Shown: positions 45,077 to 52,784 of the stretch, one piece after another
Position numbering within the stretch: position 1 is the stretch's first letter
How the letters are laid out: every line of letters starts with the position of its first letter
DNA from: Sphingomonas adhaesiva
GTDB taxonomy: Bacteria; Pseudomonadota; Alphaproteobacteria; Sphingomonadales; Sphingomonadaceae
Reading direction: 5' to 3'
Length of the DNA: 64,000 bases
Assembly (NCBI RefSeq): GCF_002374855.1
Contig: NZ_NWVC01000002.1
Coordinates: forward strand, 124,001 to 188,000
Position numbers and translations under genes: made by a program
Notes under the pieces: model-generated
Told to the model about the DNA's origin: nothing
The model's input: the letters and a program-made list of their open reading frames with translations, nothing else
The model's database searches: none

Positions 45077-45235
45077 TTGACGTCGGACAACAAGGCGCAG
45101 GAGAAGCCCAAAAAAGGCACTGCCGCGCAATCGAAGAACAGGGACATGGGATCGGCGCTCCGCTCCGTCTACCAGAAGACGGTGGAGGAATCGGTGCCTG
45201 AGGACCTTCTTTCGCTGCTCGGTAAGCTTGACTGA
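45077..45235 (+). CDS. nepR: Anti-sigma factor NepR (52 residues, TTG start)
   Basis: Small helical protein that holds EcfG inactive. TTG 45077 has an exceptionally strong GGGGGG ribosome binding site at 45065-45070. The N-terminal 24 residues are basic and disordered (KAQEKPKKGTAAQSKNR). The C-terminal half has the canonical NepR motif LRSVYQKTVEESVPEDLLSL, with the helix-Val-Pro-helix layout of known NepR proteins. It ends six bases before the PhyP-like gene, so the two form an operon. Because it is so short and starts with TTG, automated annotation could miss it. Confidence 0.88.
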   Translation: MTSDNKAQEKPKKGTAAQSKNRDMGSALRSVYQKTVEESVPEDLLSLLGKLD

Positions 45236-45241
45236 CGGCCG

Positions 45242-46837
45242 ATGGCCGTCACCCCCTCCGACATCGAACAGGACCGGCGGCCGAACGGCCGAGCGGAGCT
45301 GTTCGCGCGCTGGCCCACCGGGGCAAAGCTGTTCCTCATCCTCAGCATCGCGCTGCTGCCGCTGGCGCTGATCGCCACGTTCGCCACGCTGCGCGTCACG
45401 CAGATCGCCGATACCGAATTACGCTCGCACCTGCGTGTCGCTGCCGCCGAATCGACGCGCGCGATCGCGATCGAGCTGGTCGGCGACATGACCGCGCTGC
45501 GCGTCGCGGTCGATGCGCTGCGCGCCGATTCCGGTGACGCGCCCAGCTGCGCCCGCGCACAGGGCGTGTTTGCGCAACAGTCGGCAGAAGGCACCGGCTT
45601 CGTCATCCTCGACCGGCGCGGACGCCCGGTGTGCGGGGAGCCGTTCCCCGGCGCCGCCGCCTTCGCGCGCCAAAGCGACTCGTCGGTGGTCAGCGCGCGG
45701 ATCGTCGACAATCGCGGGCTGATGCTGCGGCTCGCGGGCCGCGGCAACGGGCTGACCGCCGCGGCCTATTTCCCCGCCCCCTTCCTGGCGCAGATCAGCC
45801 GCCCCAGCGGGTTCGCGCCCGATTACGGCGCCGCGCTGACGCTGGACGACGGGCGTCTCGATCTCGTCACGCTCGATCGCCAGACCGCGCTGGAACGACG
45901 CGAGAGCATCCGCAACGACCTGGGCATCGGCGGGCTGGTGCTCGAAATGCAGGTCCGCAGCGCGCCGATCGGCTCGCCGTTGCTGATCGCAATGGTGCTG
46001 CCGGTGCTGATGTGGGCGGCGGCGGCGGCGATCAGCTGGTTCGTGGTCGATCGCCTGCTGATCGCGCCGCTGCGCGCGCTGCGCGGCTCGATCGCCGCCT
46101 ATTCCCCCGGCGACCAGCCCGATCCCGCGATGCTCAGCGCGCTGCCCGCGCAGGAGATTCGCGAGCTGGGCGACACCTTCCGCGCCCTCAGCCGAACGGT
46201 CGCGATCCACGAGGCGGGGCTGGCCGAGGGGCTGGTCCGCCAGACCAAGCTGACGCGCGAGGTGCACCACCGCGTCAAGAACAACCTGCAGGTCATCTCC
46301 AGCCTCATCAATTTCCACGCGCGCGGCGCGAAAAGCCCTGAGGCGGCGCGCGCCTATGCCTCGATCCAGCGGCGCGTCGACGCGCTCGCGGTCGTCCATC
46401 GCTACCATTACGCCGAGATGGAGGAAAATCGCGGCGTCGGCCTTCGCTCGGTCCTCGGCGAACTGGCCTCGTCGATCCGCGCCACCGCGCCGGAGGGCAG
46501 CCGCATCAGCATCGTGCTGGACGTCGACCCCTTCTACGTAACGCAGGACGTCGCGGTCGCGGTGTCGTTCCTGGTGACCGAACTGGTCGAGCTGGCGATG
46601 ACCTGCGCGCCCGAAACGCAGTTGCGCCTGTCGCTCAAGCCGGCAGCAGATCCCGCCAAGGCGATCCTGCGGCTGTCCTCGCGCGCGCTGATCGACACCG
46701 ATCATCTGCGTGGCGAGCTTCGCGATCGCTACGGCCGGGTGATCGAGGGGCTGTCGCGCCAGCTGCGCGCGCCGCTGCAGCACGATCCGCTGGCCGGCGC
46801 CTATGAAATCACAGTGGCGGTGACCGGTCGCGAGTGA
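45242..46837 (+). CDS. PhyP-like membrane histidine kinase homologue with degenerate ATPase domain
   Basis: 531 residues. Two membrane helices (about 29-50 and 246-269) flank a periplasmic sensor domain. A HAMP-like segment and a HisKA_2 dimerisation domain follow, with REVHHRVKNNLQ (His342/343). The ATPase part is eroded: in the N-box ELVELAMT (447-454) the ATP-binding Asn of ELVTNAxK is Leu451, and no DxGxG or later glycine box is found. It is therefore unlikely to autophosphorylate. This fits PhyP of Sphingomonas melonis Fr1, known as a negative regulator (phosphatase) of PhyR. Operon with nepR. Confidence 0.85.
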   Translation: MAVTPSDIEQDRRPNGRAELFARWPTGAKLFLILSIALLPLALIATFATLRVTQIADTELRSHLRVAAAESTRAIAIELVGDMTALRVAVDALRADSGDAPSCARAQGVFAQQSAEGTGFVILDRRGRPVCGEPFPGAAAFARQSDSSVVSARIVDNRGLMLRLAGRGNGLTAAAYFPAPFLAQISRPSGFAPDYGAALTLDDGRLDLVTLDRQTALERRESIRNDLGIGGLVLEMQVRSAPIGSPLLIAMVLPVLMWAAAAAISWFVVDRLLIAPLRALRGSIAAYSPGDQPDPAMLSALPAQEIRELGDTFRALSRTVAIHEAGLAEGLVRQTKLTREVHHRVKNNLQVISSLINFHARGAKSPEAARAYASIQRRVDALAVVHRYHYAEMEENRGVGLRSVLGELASSIRATAPEGSRISIVLDVDPFYVTQDVAVAVSFLVTELVELAMTCAPETQLRLSLKPAADPAKAILRLSSRALIDTDHLRGELRDRYGRVIEGLSRQLRAPLQHDPLAGAYEITVAVTGRE

Positions 46838-46893
46838 CGGCGGCGCCGGGGCGGATGGCGTTGCGACTGCCTGTAAAAAATCGTCGCATCGGC

Positions 46894-46918
46894 GGAACCG
46901 CTGTCGCCCCGCATCGTT
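46894..46918 (+). promoter_or_regulatory. Perfect EcfG-type promoter before a candidate small RNA
   Basis: GGAAC (46894-46898), 16 bases, CGTT followed by TT (46915-46920). This matches the EcfG consensus at every defined position. No open reading frame with a start site follows within the next 200 bases except the entericidin gene, which has its own candidate promoter. Confidence 0.75.
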
Positions 46919-46924
46919 TTCCCC

Positions 46925-47030
46925 CTCGGATAGCGACCTTATGCCCCCCCCGCTCTCGCTATCCACGACATAGGCCCGGAAGCGTCCACCTCCCCCCCCC
47001 CCGGTGACGCTTCCGGGCCTTACCTTTTTT
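46925..47030 (+). ncRNA. Candidate stress-induced small RNA with two cytosine-run loops
   Basis: About 105 bases from the predicted start (near 46925) to an intrinsic terminator. Hairpin 1: 9-base stem GGATAGCGA/TCGCTATCC (46928-46936, 46956-46964), loop of 19 containing C8 (46944-46951). Hairpin 2: 15-base stem AGGCCCGGAAGCGTC/GACGCTTCCGGGCCT (46972-46986, 47006-47020), extended by ACC/GGT past one bulged C, leaving a loop of T plus C11 (46992-47002). T6 follows at 47025-47030. Exposed C runs could pair with G-rich Shine-Dalgarno sequences, as C-loop sRNAs such as Caulobacter GsrN do. It could also simply terminate nepR-phyP. Confidence 0.65.
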
Positions 47031-47063
47031 CCGAACCCCCCATCACCAGATGATTGCAGCCGC

Positions 47064-47088
47064 GGAACGTTTCGCGCGGCCGGGGATT
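47064..47088 (+). promoter_or_regulatory. Possible EcfG-type promoter before the entericidin gene
   Basis: GGAAC (47064-47068), 17 bases, ATT (47086-47088) instead of GTT. Perfect -35, one mismatch in the -10. Start predicted near 47094, 28 bases before the ATG. Confidence 0.45.
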
Positions 47089-47121
47089 AACTTCGCGCTA
47101 TTGGCGAAGGAGTAGGTTTCG

Positions 47122-47259
47122 ATGCGTAAGATCGTGACGATGGCGGCGCTGGCCGGTGCGGTGCTGGTGTCCGCATGCAATACCGTTGCGGGCGCGGGCA
47201 AGGACGTGTCGTCCGCCGGCCAGGCCGTGACGAAGACCGCGAACGACGTGAAGAACTGA
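47122..47259 (+). CDS. Entericidin A/B family lipoprotein
   Basis: 45 residues from ATG 47122 with an AGGAG ribosome binding site. Residues 1-18 are a lipoprotein signal with lipobox VSAC; the mature part is NTVAGAGKDVSSAGQAVTK and then TANDVKN, the classic entericidin pattern of a short amphipathic helix. In E. coli ecnB is induced in stationary phase by the stress sigma factor, and here the gene sits beside the EcfG locus behind a GGAAC box. Followed by an intrinsic terminator. Confidence 0.9.
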   Translation: MRKIVTMAALAGAVLVSACNTVAGAGKDVSSAGQAVTKTANDVKN

Positions 47260-47286
47260 TCCGTCGCACATCCGCGATGACGGTGG

Positions 47287-47312
47287 ACGGCCCGCGTTTC
47301 GCGGGCCGTTTT
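47287..47312. terminator. Terminator between the entericidin gene and tatC
   Basis: A perfect 10-base stem (ACGGCCCGCG / CGCGGGCCGT), loop TTT, then a T4 run. It starts 27 bases after the entericidin stop and 4 bases from the converging tatC stop. Confidence 0.85.
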
Positions 47313-47316
47313 CGTA

Positions 47317-48087
47317 TCAGCTTTCCGGCGTCGCCTCTCGCGCGCGGCGGCGCTCGGTGAACCAGATGCCGATGATCGCCATTTCGTACAGGATCGTCAG
47401 CGGGATCGCTAGCAGCAGCTGCGAACCGACGTCAGGCGGGGTCAGCACGGCCGCGATCGCGAAGGCACCCACGATCGCGTAGCGGCGTGCGCCGATCAGC
47501 TGCTTGCGCGTGACGATCCCCGCACGCTCCAGCAGCATCAGCAACACCGGCAGCAGGAAGGCCGCGCCGAACCCGAACAGGAACTGCATCACGAACGACA
47601 GATAGTTGCCGATCGCGGGCAACGCCTCCTGTTCAACCCCGCCGACGGTGCCCGAAAAGCTCAGCAGGAAATGCAGCGCCATCGGGATCGCGACGTAATA
47701 GGCCATCGCCGCCCCGGTCAGGAACAGCACCGGCGTCGCGAGCAGAAACGGGAGCAGCGCGCGCTTTTCCTTGCGGTACAGCCCCGGCGCGACGAACTGC
47801 CACAGCTGGTTGGCGATCACCGGGAACGAGACCATCATCGCGGAGAAGAACGCGACCTTGATCTGGACGAAGAACGCCTCGAACAGCTGGGTGTAGATCA
47901 GCTTCCTCTGCCCAGCCTGGATCAGCGGATGCGCGAGGAAGGCGAAGATATCCTCCGCGAAATACCAGCAGACCGCAAAGGCCAGGCCGATCGCCAGGAT
48001 GCAATACAGCAGCCGCCGCCGCAGTTCGAGCAGATGGTCGAGCAGCGGTGCGCGGCTGTCGTCCAGTTCGTCGGCGGTCGCGCTCAC
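47317..48087 (-). CDS. tatC: Twin-arginine translocase subunit TatC
   Basis: Receptor subunit recognising RR signal peptides. 256 residues with six membrane helices. Conserved: LLDHLLELRRRLLYCILAIG near the N-terminus with the first-loop glutamate region, FAPGLYRKEKRALLPF (AVAPGL-type motif, near residue 100), and the C-terminal helices with AAVLTPPDVGSQLLLAIPL. GTG 48087 overlaps the tatB stop (GTGA). Confidence 0.97.
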   Translation of the reverse strand: MSATADELDDSRAPLLDHLLELRRRLLYCILAIGLAFAVCWYFAEDIFAFLAHPLIQAGQRKLIYTQLFEAFFVQIKVAFFSAMMVSFPVIANQLWQFVAPGLYRKEKRALLPFLLATPVLFLTGAAMAYYVAIPMALHFLLSFSGTVGGVEQEALPAIGNYLSFVMQFLFGFGAAFLLPVLLMLLERAGIVTRKQLIGARRYAIVGAFAIAAVLTPPDVGSQLLLAIPLTILYEMAIIGIWFTERRRAREATPES

Positions 48088-48536
48088 GATGCGCTCCTGT
48101 CGGTACCGGGCGAGACGGCCGGCTGGGCCGGCGCATCGGGGGCCGGCGGCGCGTCGGGCACGGGATCGGCGGCAATCACGTGCGGCTTTTCGACCATCAC
48201 CGGCGCTGGCATGTCGCCCGACGTATCCGGACCGTCGCGATGGTCCACCAGCGCCGCCGCGGGCGCATCAGCGGCGGAAGCGGGCGGCGGCGACGGGATG
48301 AACGGATGCTCGCGCATGATCCGCTCGTTCTCCGCCTTCCACTTCTTTTCCATTTCCTCCAGCTCGGCCTCGCGCACCATCTCGTCGAAGCCGGAGCGGA
48401 ACTGCCGCCCCACCGCGCGCGCACGTCCAACCCAGTAACCCAGGACGCGCATCGCCTTGGGCAGGTCCTTCGGGCCGATCACCACCAGCGCGACGAAGGC
48501 GACCAGCAGGAATTCGGACGGAGCGATATCGAACAT
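48084..48536 (-). CDS. tatB: Twin-arginine translocase subunit TatB
   Basis: 150 residues. The N-terminal membrane helix has the conserved MFDIAPSEFLLVAFVALVVI and the hinge GPKDLP, followed by an amphipathic helix (MRVLGYWVGRARAVGRQF) and a Pro/Ala-rich, presumably disordered tail. TatB forms the substrate receptor with TatC. Confidence 0.95.
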   Translation of the reverse strand: MFDIAPSEFLLVAFVALVVIGPKDLPKAMRVLGYWVGRARAVGRQFRSGFDEMVREAELEEMEKKWKAENERIMREHPFIPSPPPASAADAPAAALVDHRDGPDTSGDMPAPVMVEKPHVIAADPVPDAPPAPDAPAQPAVSPGTDRSAS

Positions 48537-48565
48537 TCGGCGCGCGCCAGTAGATCAGGCGGGGA

Positions 48566-48814
48566 TCAGCGGCAATCCTCGCGGGTGCGGTCGGCGTCGC
48601 GGTCGAACGCCGGCTCGGCGGCGGACTGCGCCTCGATGCGCGGCTTGGGGCGACGGACGAGGTCGTCGTCGCCGTCATCCTCCGACATGCCCTTCTTGAA
48701 ATTCTTCACGCCCTTGGCGACGTCGCCCATCATGCTGGAAAAGCGCCCGCCGCCCAGCAGGAGGATCGCGACGATCGCGAGGATGAGGATATGCGGAAGG
48801 CTGAAGCTGCCCAT
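48566..48814 (-). CDS. tatA: Twin-arginine translocase subunit TatA
   Basis: 82 residues from ATG 48814. MGSFSLPHILILAIVAILLLGGGRF is one short membrane helix (split here by residues 6-20) with the FSS-type hinge, then the amphipathic helix MMGDVAKGVKNFKKGM and an acidic tail. TatA polymerises to form the translocation path. Confidence 0.94.
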   Translation of the reverse strand: MGSFSLPHILILAIVAILLLGGGRFSSMMGDVAKGVKNFKKGMSEDDGDDDLVRRPKPRIEAQSAAEPAFDRDADRTREDCR

Positions 48815-48843
48815 GACACGAAAACTCCTGAGGTGCAGCGTAT

Positions 48844-49416
48844 CTAGTCGTCCTCGTCGGTCTTTTCCACCGCGAGTTGCTCGAACGCCAGATCGACGGG
48901 GTCGAGAAGCCCTGCGGCACGCAGATCCTCGATTCCCGGCAGGTCGCGTCGGCTCTTGAGCGCGAAATGTGACAGAAATTCGGGGGTGGTCGCAAACATC
49001 AGCGGGCGGCCGGGCACTTCGCGGCGCCCCGCGGGGCGGACCCAGCCCGCCTCCATCAGCACGTCCAGCGTCCCCTTGGCGGTCTGCACCCCGCGGATCG
49101 CCTCGATCTCGGCGCGTGTCACCGGCTCGTGATAGGCGATGATCGCCAGCGTCTCGATGCCCGCACGGCTCAGCCGGCGCACTTCCTCGCGGTCGCGGCG
49201 GAGCAGGTGGGCCAGGTCCGGCGCGGTCTCGAAATGCCACCGCCCGCCGCGCTCGACCAGCCGGATGCCGCGCCCCTCGTAATGGCCGACCAGCGCCGCC
49301 AGCGCGCCGCGCACATCCAGTTCGCCGACATGCGCGCGAATCGAATCGGGGGTCAGCGGCTCGGCCGCGGCGAACAGCACCGCCTCCACCGCGCGCAGCG
49401 TCTGCGGATCGGTCAT
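48844..49416 (-). CDS. scpB: Segregation and condensation protein B
   Basis: Kleisin-associated winged-helix subunit of the SMC-ScpAB condensin. 190 residues from ATG 49416 (ATGA overlap with scpA). Conserved: RAVEAVLFAAAEPL at the N-terminus, RLSRAGIETLAIIAYHEPVT with the IAYxQPV-type motif (Q replaced by E), and the C-terminal FATTPEFLSHFAL. It lies between scpA and tatA, the standard alphaproteobacterial order. Confidence 0.95.
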   Translation of the reverse strand: MTDPQTLRAVEAVLFAAAEPLTPDSIRAHVGELDVRGALAALVGHYEGRGIRLVERGGRWHFETAPDLAHLLRRDREEVRRLSRAGIETLAIIAYHEPVTRAEIEAIRGVQTAKGTLDVLMEAGWVRPAGRREVPGRPLMFATTPEFLSHFALKSRRDLPGIEDLRAAGLLDPVDLAFEQLAVEKTDEDD

Positions 49417-50147
49417 GCCGCCGGCGCCCTGAGGTACAATGGCGCGAACGCTTCTTCCTGCCACAATTCCACCCGCCCCTGCCGCGCCAGTTCCAGCGCC
49501 GCCAGGAAACTGGACGCCAGCGCCGACCGCCGCAGCCCCGCGCTCGCCATGTCGGGCAGGAACGTCTCAATCGCGCGCCAGTCGATCGCGCTGCCCACCA
49601 GCGCGGAAACCCGCGCGATCGCCGCCTCCAGCGTCATCACCTCGCGGTCCTGCACCACATGCATCACCGGGCGCGAGCGCGCGCTAATGCGGCCGTAGGC
49701 GGCGATCAGGTCGTAGAGGTTCGCCTCATACGGCCCGGTGCGCACGGTTCGCAGCCCTTCCGGCGCGCCGCGCGCGAACACGTCGCGGCCCAGCCGGTCG
49801 CGCGCCATCAGCCGCGCGCCCGCCTCGCGCATCGCGTCCAGCCGCTCCAGCCGCAATTGCAGCCGCAGCGCCAGTTCCTCGGGGTCCGGCTCCACCTGCG
49901 GATCGCGCGGCAGCAGCAGCGCGGATTTGAGGTACGCGAGCCACGCCGCCATTACCAGGTAATCGGCCGCCAGCTCCAGCTGGAGCACCCGCGCGCGCTC
50001 GACATAGCGCAGATATTGCTCGACCAGCGCCAGGATCGAAATCTCGCGCAGGTCCACCTTCTGCGCCCGCGCCAGCGACAGCAGCAGGTCGAGCGGCCCT
50101 TCCCACCCGTCCAGGTCCAGCGTCAGCTGTTCGGGCGGGGCATCCAC
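49413..50147 (-). CDS. scpA: Segregation and condensation protein A
   Basis: Kleisin bridging the SMC heads. 244 residues from GTG 50147, one base after the queH stop; the open frame extends upstream only into queH. The N-terminal motif LDGWEGPLDLLLSLARAQKVDL and the following ISILALVEQYLRYVE bind the SMC neck and ScpB. The C-terminal winged helix ends ALELARQGRVELWQEEAFAPLYL. Confidence 0.95.
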   Translation of the reverse strand: MDAPPEQLTLDLDGWEGPLDLLLSLARAQKVDLREISILALVEQYLRYVERARVLQLELAADYLVMAAWLAYLKSALLLPRDPQVEPDPEELALRLQLRLERLDAMREAGARLMARDRLGRDVFARGAPEGLRTVRTGPYEANLYDLIAAYGRISARSRPVMHVVQDREVMTLEAAIARVSALVGSAIDWRAIETFLPDMASAGLRRSALASSFLAALELARQGRVELWQEEAFAPLYLRAPAA

Positions 50148-50148
50148 C

Positions 50149-50805
50149 CTATTGCGCGTCCCCGTAATACAGTTCGCCAATGCGGATTTCCTCGCGCCCC
50201 TGCGACACGCGATGCGCGTTGGTGTCGCGCAGCGAATAGACGCAGCCGCAATATTCCTGCTGGTAGAAATGCTCGCGCTTGGAAATGTCGATCATCCGCG
50301 CCGCGCCGCCGCCCTTGCGCCAGTTGAACGTCCAATAGGCGAGGCCCGGGTAATGCGCCGCCGCACGCTCGCCGCAATCGTTGATCTGCGTCATGTTCTT
50401 CCAGCGCGAGATCCCCAGCGACGAGGTGATGACCGGGAAGCCGTTTTCATGCGCGTACAGCGCGGTGCGTTCGAACCGCATGTCGAAACACATCGTGCAG
50501 CGCGCGCCGCGCTCCGGCTCCCACTCCATGCCTTTTGCGCGCTTGAACCAGTTGGTCGTGTCGTAATCGGCATCGACGAACGGCACGTCGTGCTTTTCGG
50601 CGAAGCGGATATTCTCCTCCTTGCGGAGCAGATATTCCTCCTTGGGGTGGATGTTCGGGTTGTAGAAGAAGATCGTATAGTCGATCCCGCTCGCGGTCAT
50701 CGCCTCCATCACCTCGCCCGAACAGGGCGCGCAGCACGAATGGAGCAGCACTTTCTTCTGCCCGTCGGGGGGCGTGAGCACGGGTCGCTGGAAGTCGTCG
50801 GTCAT
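50149..50805 (-). CDS. queH: Epoxyqueuosine reductase QueH
   Basis: Last enzyme of queuosine tRNA modification, reducing epoxyqueuosine; the non-B12 alternative to QueG. 218 residues. Metal-binding Cys motifs: [11 protein letters not shown] near residue 23, [13 protein letters not shown] near 104, and YCGCVYSL near 187. Also conserved are [17 protein letters not shown] and [11 protein letters not shown]. No other queuosine genes are in the window. It shares a minus-strand unit with scpAB-tatABC. Confidence 0.94.
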   Translation of the reverse strand: MTDDFQRPVLTPPDGQKKVLLHSCCAPCSGEVMEAMTASGIDYTIFFYNPNIHPKEEYLLRKEENIRFAEKHDVPFVDADYDTTNWFKRAKGMEWEPERGARCTMCFDMRFERTALYAHENGFPVITSSLGISRWKNMTQINDCGERAAAHYPGLAYWTFNWRKGGGAARMIDISKREHFYQQEYCGCVYSLRDTNAHRVSQGREEIRIGELYYGDAQ

Positions 50806-50855
50806 CGCGCCGATATAACGGGACCGCTCCCGAAAGTCACCGCCGCCGGAAAAAC

Positions 50856-51929
50856 GTGCACGATACCGTCCGCAAGATCATACACGTCGACATGGACGCC
50901 TTCTACGCGTCGGTCGAACAGCGCGACGCGCCGGAACTGCGCGGCCGCCCGGTGGCGGTCGGCGGGTCGCGCGCGCGCGGCGTCGTGGCGGCGGCCAGTT
51001 ACGAGGCGCGCGCCTTCGGGGTGCGCAGCGCCATGCCCTCGGTCACCGCGGCGCGGCGCTGCCCCGACCTGGTGTTCGTCTCGCCCCGGTTCGAGGTCTA
51101 TCGCGCGGTCAGCCGGCAGATCCACGCGATCTTCGCCGATTACACCGACGCGATCGAGCCGCTGTCGCTGGACGAGGCGTATCTGGACGTCACCCACGAT
51201 CGCCGCGGGCTGGGATCGGCCAAGGCGATCGCGCAGGACATCCGCGCGCGGATCAAGGCCGAGACGCAACTCACCGCCTCGGCCGGGGTCAGCTACAACA
51301 AGTTCATCGCCAAGCTGGCGTCGGATCAGAACAAGCCCGACGGCCTGTGCGTGATCCCCCCGGGCAAGGGCGCGGCGTTCGTCGCGATGCTGCCGGTCAA
51401 GCGGTTCCACGGCGTCGGCCCGGTCACCGCGGCAAAGATGGCGCGGCTGGGGATCGAAACCGGCGCGGACCTGCGCGACCGGCCGATCGCGTTCCTGCGC
51501 GCGCATTTCGGCAGCTACGCCGACTATCTCCACCGCGCCGCGCGCGGCATCGACGACCGCCCGGTGCGCGCCGATCGCGCCAGCAAGTCGGTGGGGGCGG
51601 AACGCACCTTCGACACCAACCTGACCGATCCGGCCGCGATCGACGCCGGGCTGGCGCGCGTGGCGGAGGCTGCATGGGTACGGATCGACCGGCACGCGAC
51701 GCGCGGCCGCACCGTCACGCTGAAGCTGCGCCGCGCGGATTTCCAGACGATCACCCGCGCCCGCTCGCTCGCCGCGCCGATCGCCGATCAGGCGCAGTTC
51801 CTCGACATCGGGCGCGCACTGCTCGCCCCGCTGCTGCCGGTGATGGGGGGTATCCGGCTGCTGGGCCTGACGCTGTCGGGGATCGTCGCGGACGGCGAGG
51901 AGGTGCAGCCGACGCTGCCGCTGGGTTGA
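50856..51929 (+). CDS. dinB: DNA polymerase IV
   Basis: Y-family translesion polymerase. 357 residues from GTG 50856. Catalytic acidic residues are in [13 protein letters not shown] (residues 10-22) and [11 protein letters not shown] (near 104). [31 protein letters not shown] and the helix-hairpin-helix region [12 protein letters not shown] are conserved. The C-terminal little-finger domain is present; the ending VQPTLPLG resembles a beta-clamp binding peptide (QPTLPL). Divergent from queH, 50 bases apart. Confidence 0.97.
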   Translation: MHDTVRKIIHVDMDAFYASVEQRDAPELRGRPVAVGGSRARGVVAAASYEARAFGVRSAMPSVTAARRCPDLVFVSPRFEVYRAVSRQIHAIFADYTDAIEPLSLDEAYLDVTHDRRGLGSAKAIAQDIRARIKAETQLTASAGVSYNKFIAKLASDQNKPDGLCVIPPGKGAAFVAMLPVKRFHGVGPVTAAKMARLGIETGADLRDRPIAFLRAHFGSYADYLHRAARGIDDRPVRADRASKSVGAERTFDTNLTDPAAIDAGLARVAEAAWVRIDRHATRGRTVTLKLRRADFQTITRARSLAAPIADQAQFLDIGRALLAPLLPVMGGIRLLGLTLSGIVADGEEVQPTLPLG

Positions 51930-51961
51930 CGCCGAGCCGCCACATCGAAAGGACGACGCGC

Positions 51962-52780
51962 ATGAAACCCCCGATCGGCCCCGCCACCCGCCTGTGCATG
52001 TCGCTTGCCGCACGCCCCGGCACCTTCGGCTCGCGCTTCCACAACCACCTCTATGCCGCGCTGGGGCTGGATTACGTCTACAAGGCGTTCACGACCACCG
52101 ACCTGCCCGGCGCGATCACCGGCATCCGCGCGCTGGGCATCCGCGGCTGTGCGGTGTCGATGCCGTTCAAGGAGGACGTGATCCCGCTGCTCGACGGCCT
52201 CGAGGCGTCCGCGGCGGCGATCGACAGCGTCAACACGATCGTCAACGACGACGGCACCCTGCTGGGCCACAATACCGATTATAGCGCGGTCCGCACGCTG
52301 GTGGAGGCGCTCGACGCGGATCGCACCGCGCCCTTCCTGCTGCGCGGCAGCGGCGGCATGGCGAAGGCGGTGGCGACCGCGCTGGTCGACGCCGGCTTCA
52401 CCAACGGCACGATCGCGGCGCGCAACCGGGCGAAGGGCGCGGCGCTGGCCGACCGGCTGGGCTTAACGCACGTCGCCGACCCGGCCGGGCTGGAGGCGGC
52501 GATGCTGGTCAACGTCACCCCGCTGGGGATGACCGGCGCGGACGCCGACGCGCTCGCCTTCACCCCGGATCAGATCGCGGCGGCGTCGGTCGTCGTGGAT
52601 GTGGTCGCCAAGCCGGTCGAAACGCCGCTGCTGCGCGCCGCGCGCGATGCGGGGCGGACGGTCGTGACCGGCGCCGCCATCGCCAAGCTGCAGGCGCTGG
52701 AACAGTTCGTGCTCTACACCGGCGTCACGCCCGGCGACGAACAGGTCGCCGCGGCGGAGGCGTTCGCGCTGGCCGGCTGA
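51962..52780 (+). CDS. Shikimate dehydrogenase-like oxidoreductase (SdhL type)
   Basis: 272 residues from ATG 51962. It matches the shikimate dehydrogenase-like class typified by Haemophilus HI0607 rather than AroE. The N-terminus has LCMSLAARPGTFGSRFHNHL in place of the AroE NPxxHSxSP motif, then GLDYVYKAFTTTDL, GIRGCAVSMPFKED with the catalytic Lys, SVNTIVNDDG and HNTDYSAV. The dinucleotide loop is LLRGSGGMAKAVA. Physiological substrate unknown; the HI0607 type is slow with shikimate. ATG lies 32 bases after dinB. Confidence 0.88.
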   Translation: MKPPIGPATRLCMSLAARPGTFGSRFHNHLYAALGLDYVYKAFTTTDLPGAITGIRALGIRGCAVSMPFKEDVIPLLDGLEASAAAIDSVNTIVNDDGTLLGHNTDYSAVRTLVEALDADRTAPFLLRGSGGMAKAVATALVDAGFTNGTIAARNRAKGAALADRLGLTHVADPAGLEAAMLVNVTPLGMTGADADALAFTPDQIAAASVVVDVVAKPVETPLLRAARDAGRTVVTGAAIAKLQALEQFVLYTGVTPGDEQVAAAEAFALAG

Positions 52781-52784
52781 GGCG

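Noticed and set aside
46991-47002. C11 run as a sequencing or assembly error
   Set aside because: It cannot be excluded, but the flanking stem is perfect, the C8 run recurs in the first loop, and promoter and terminator are both present, so I treat it as real with caution.
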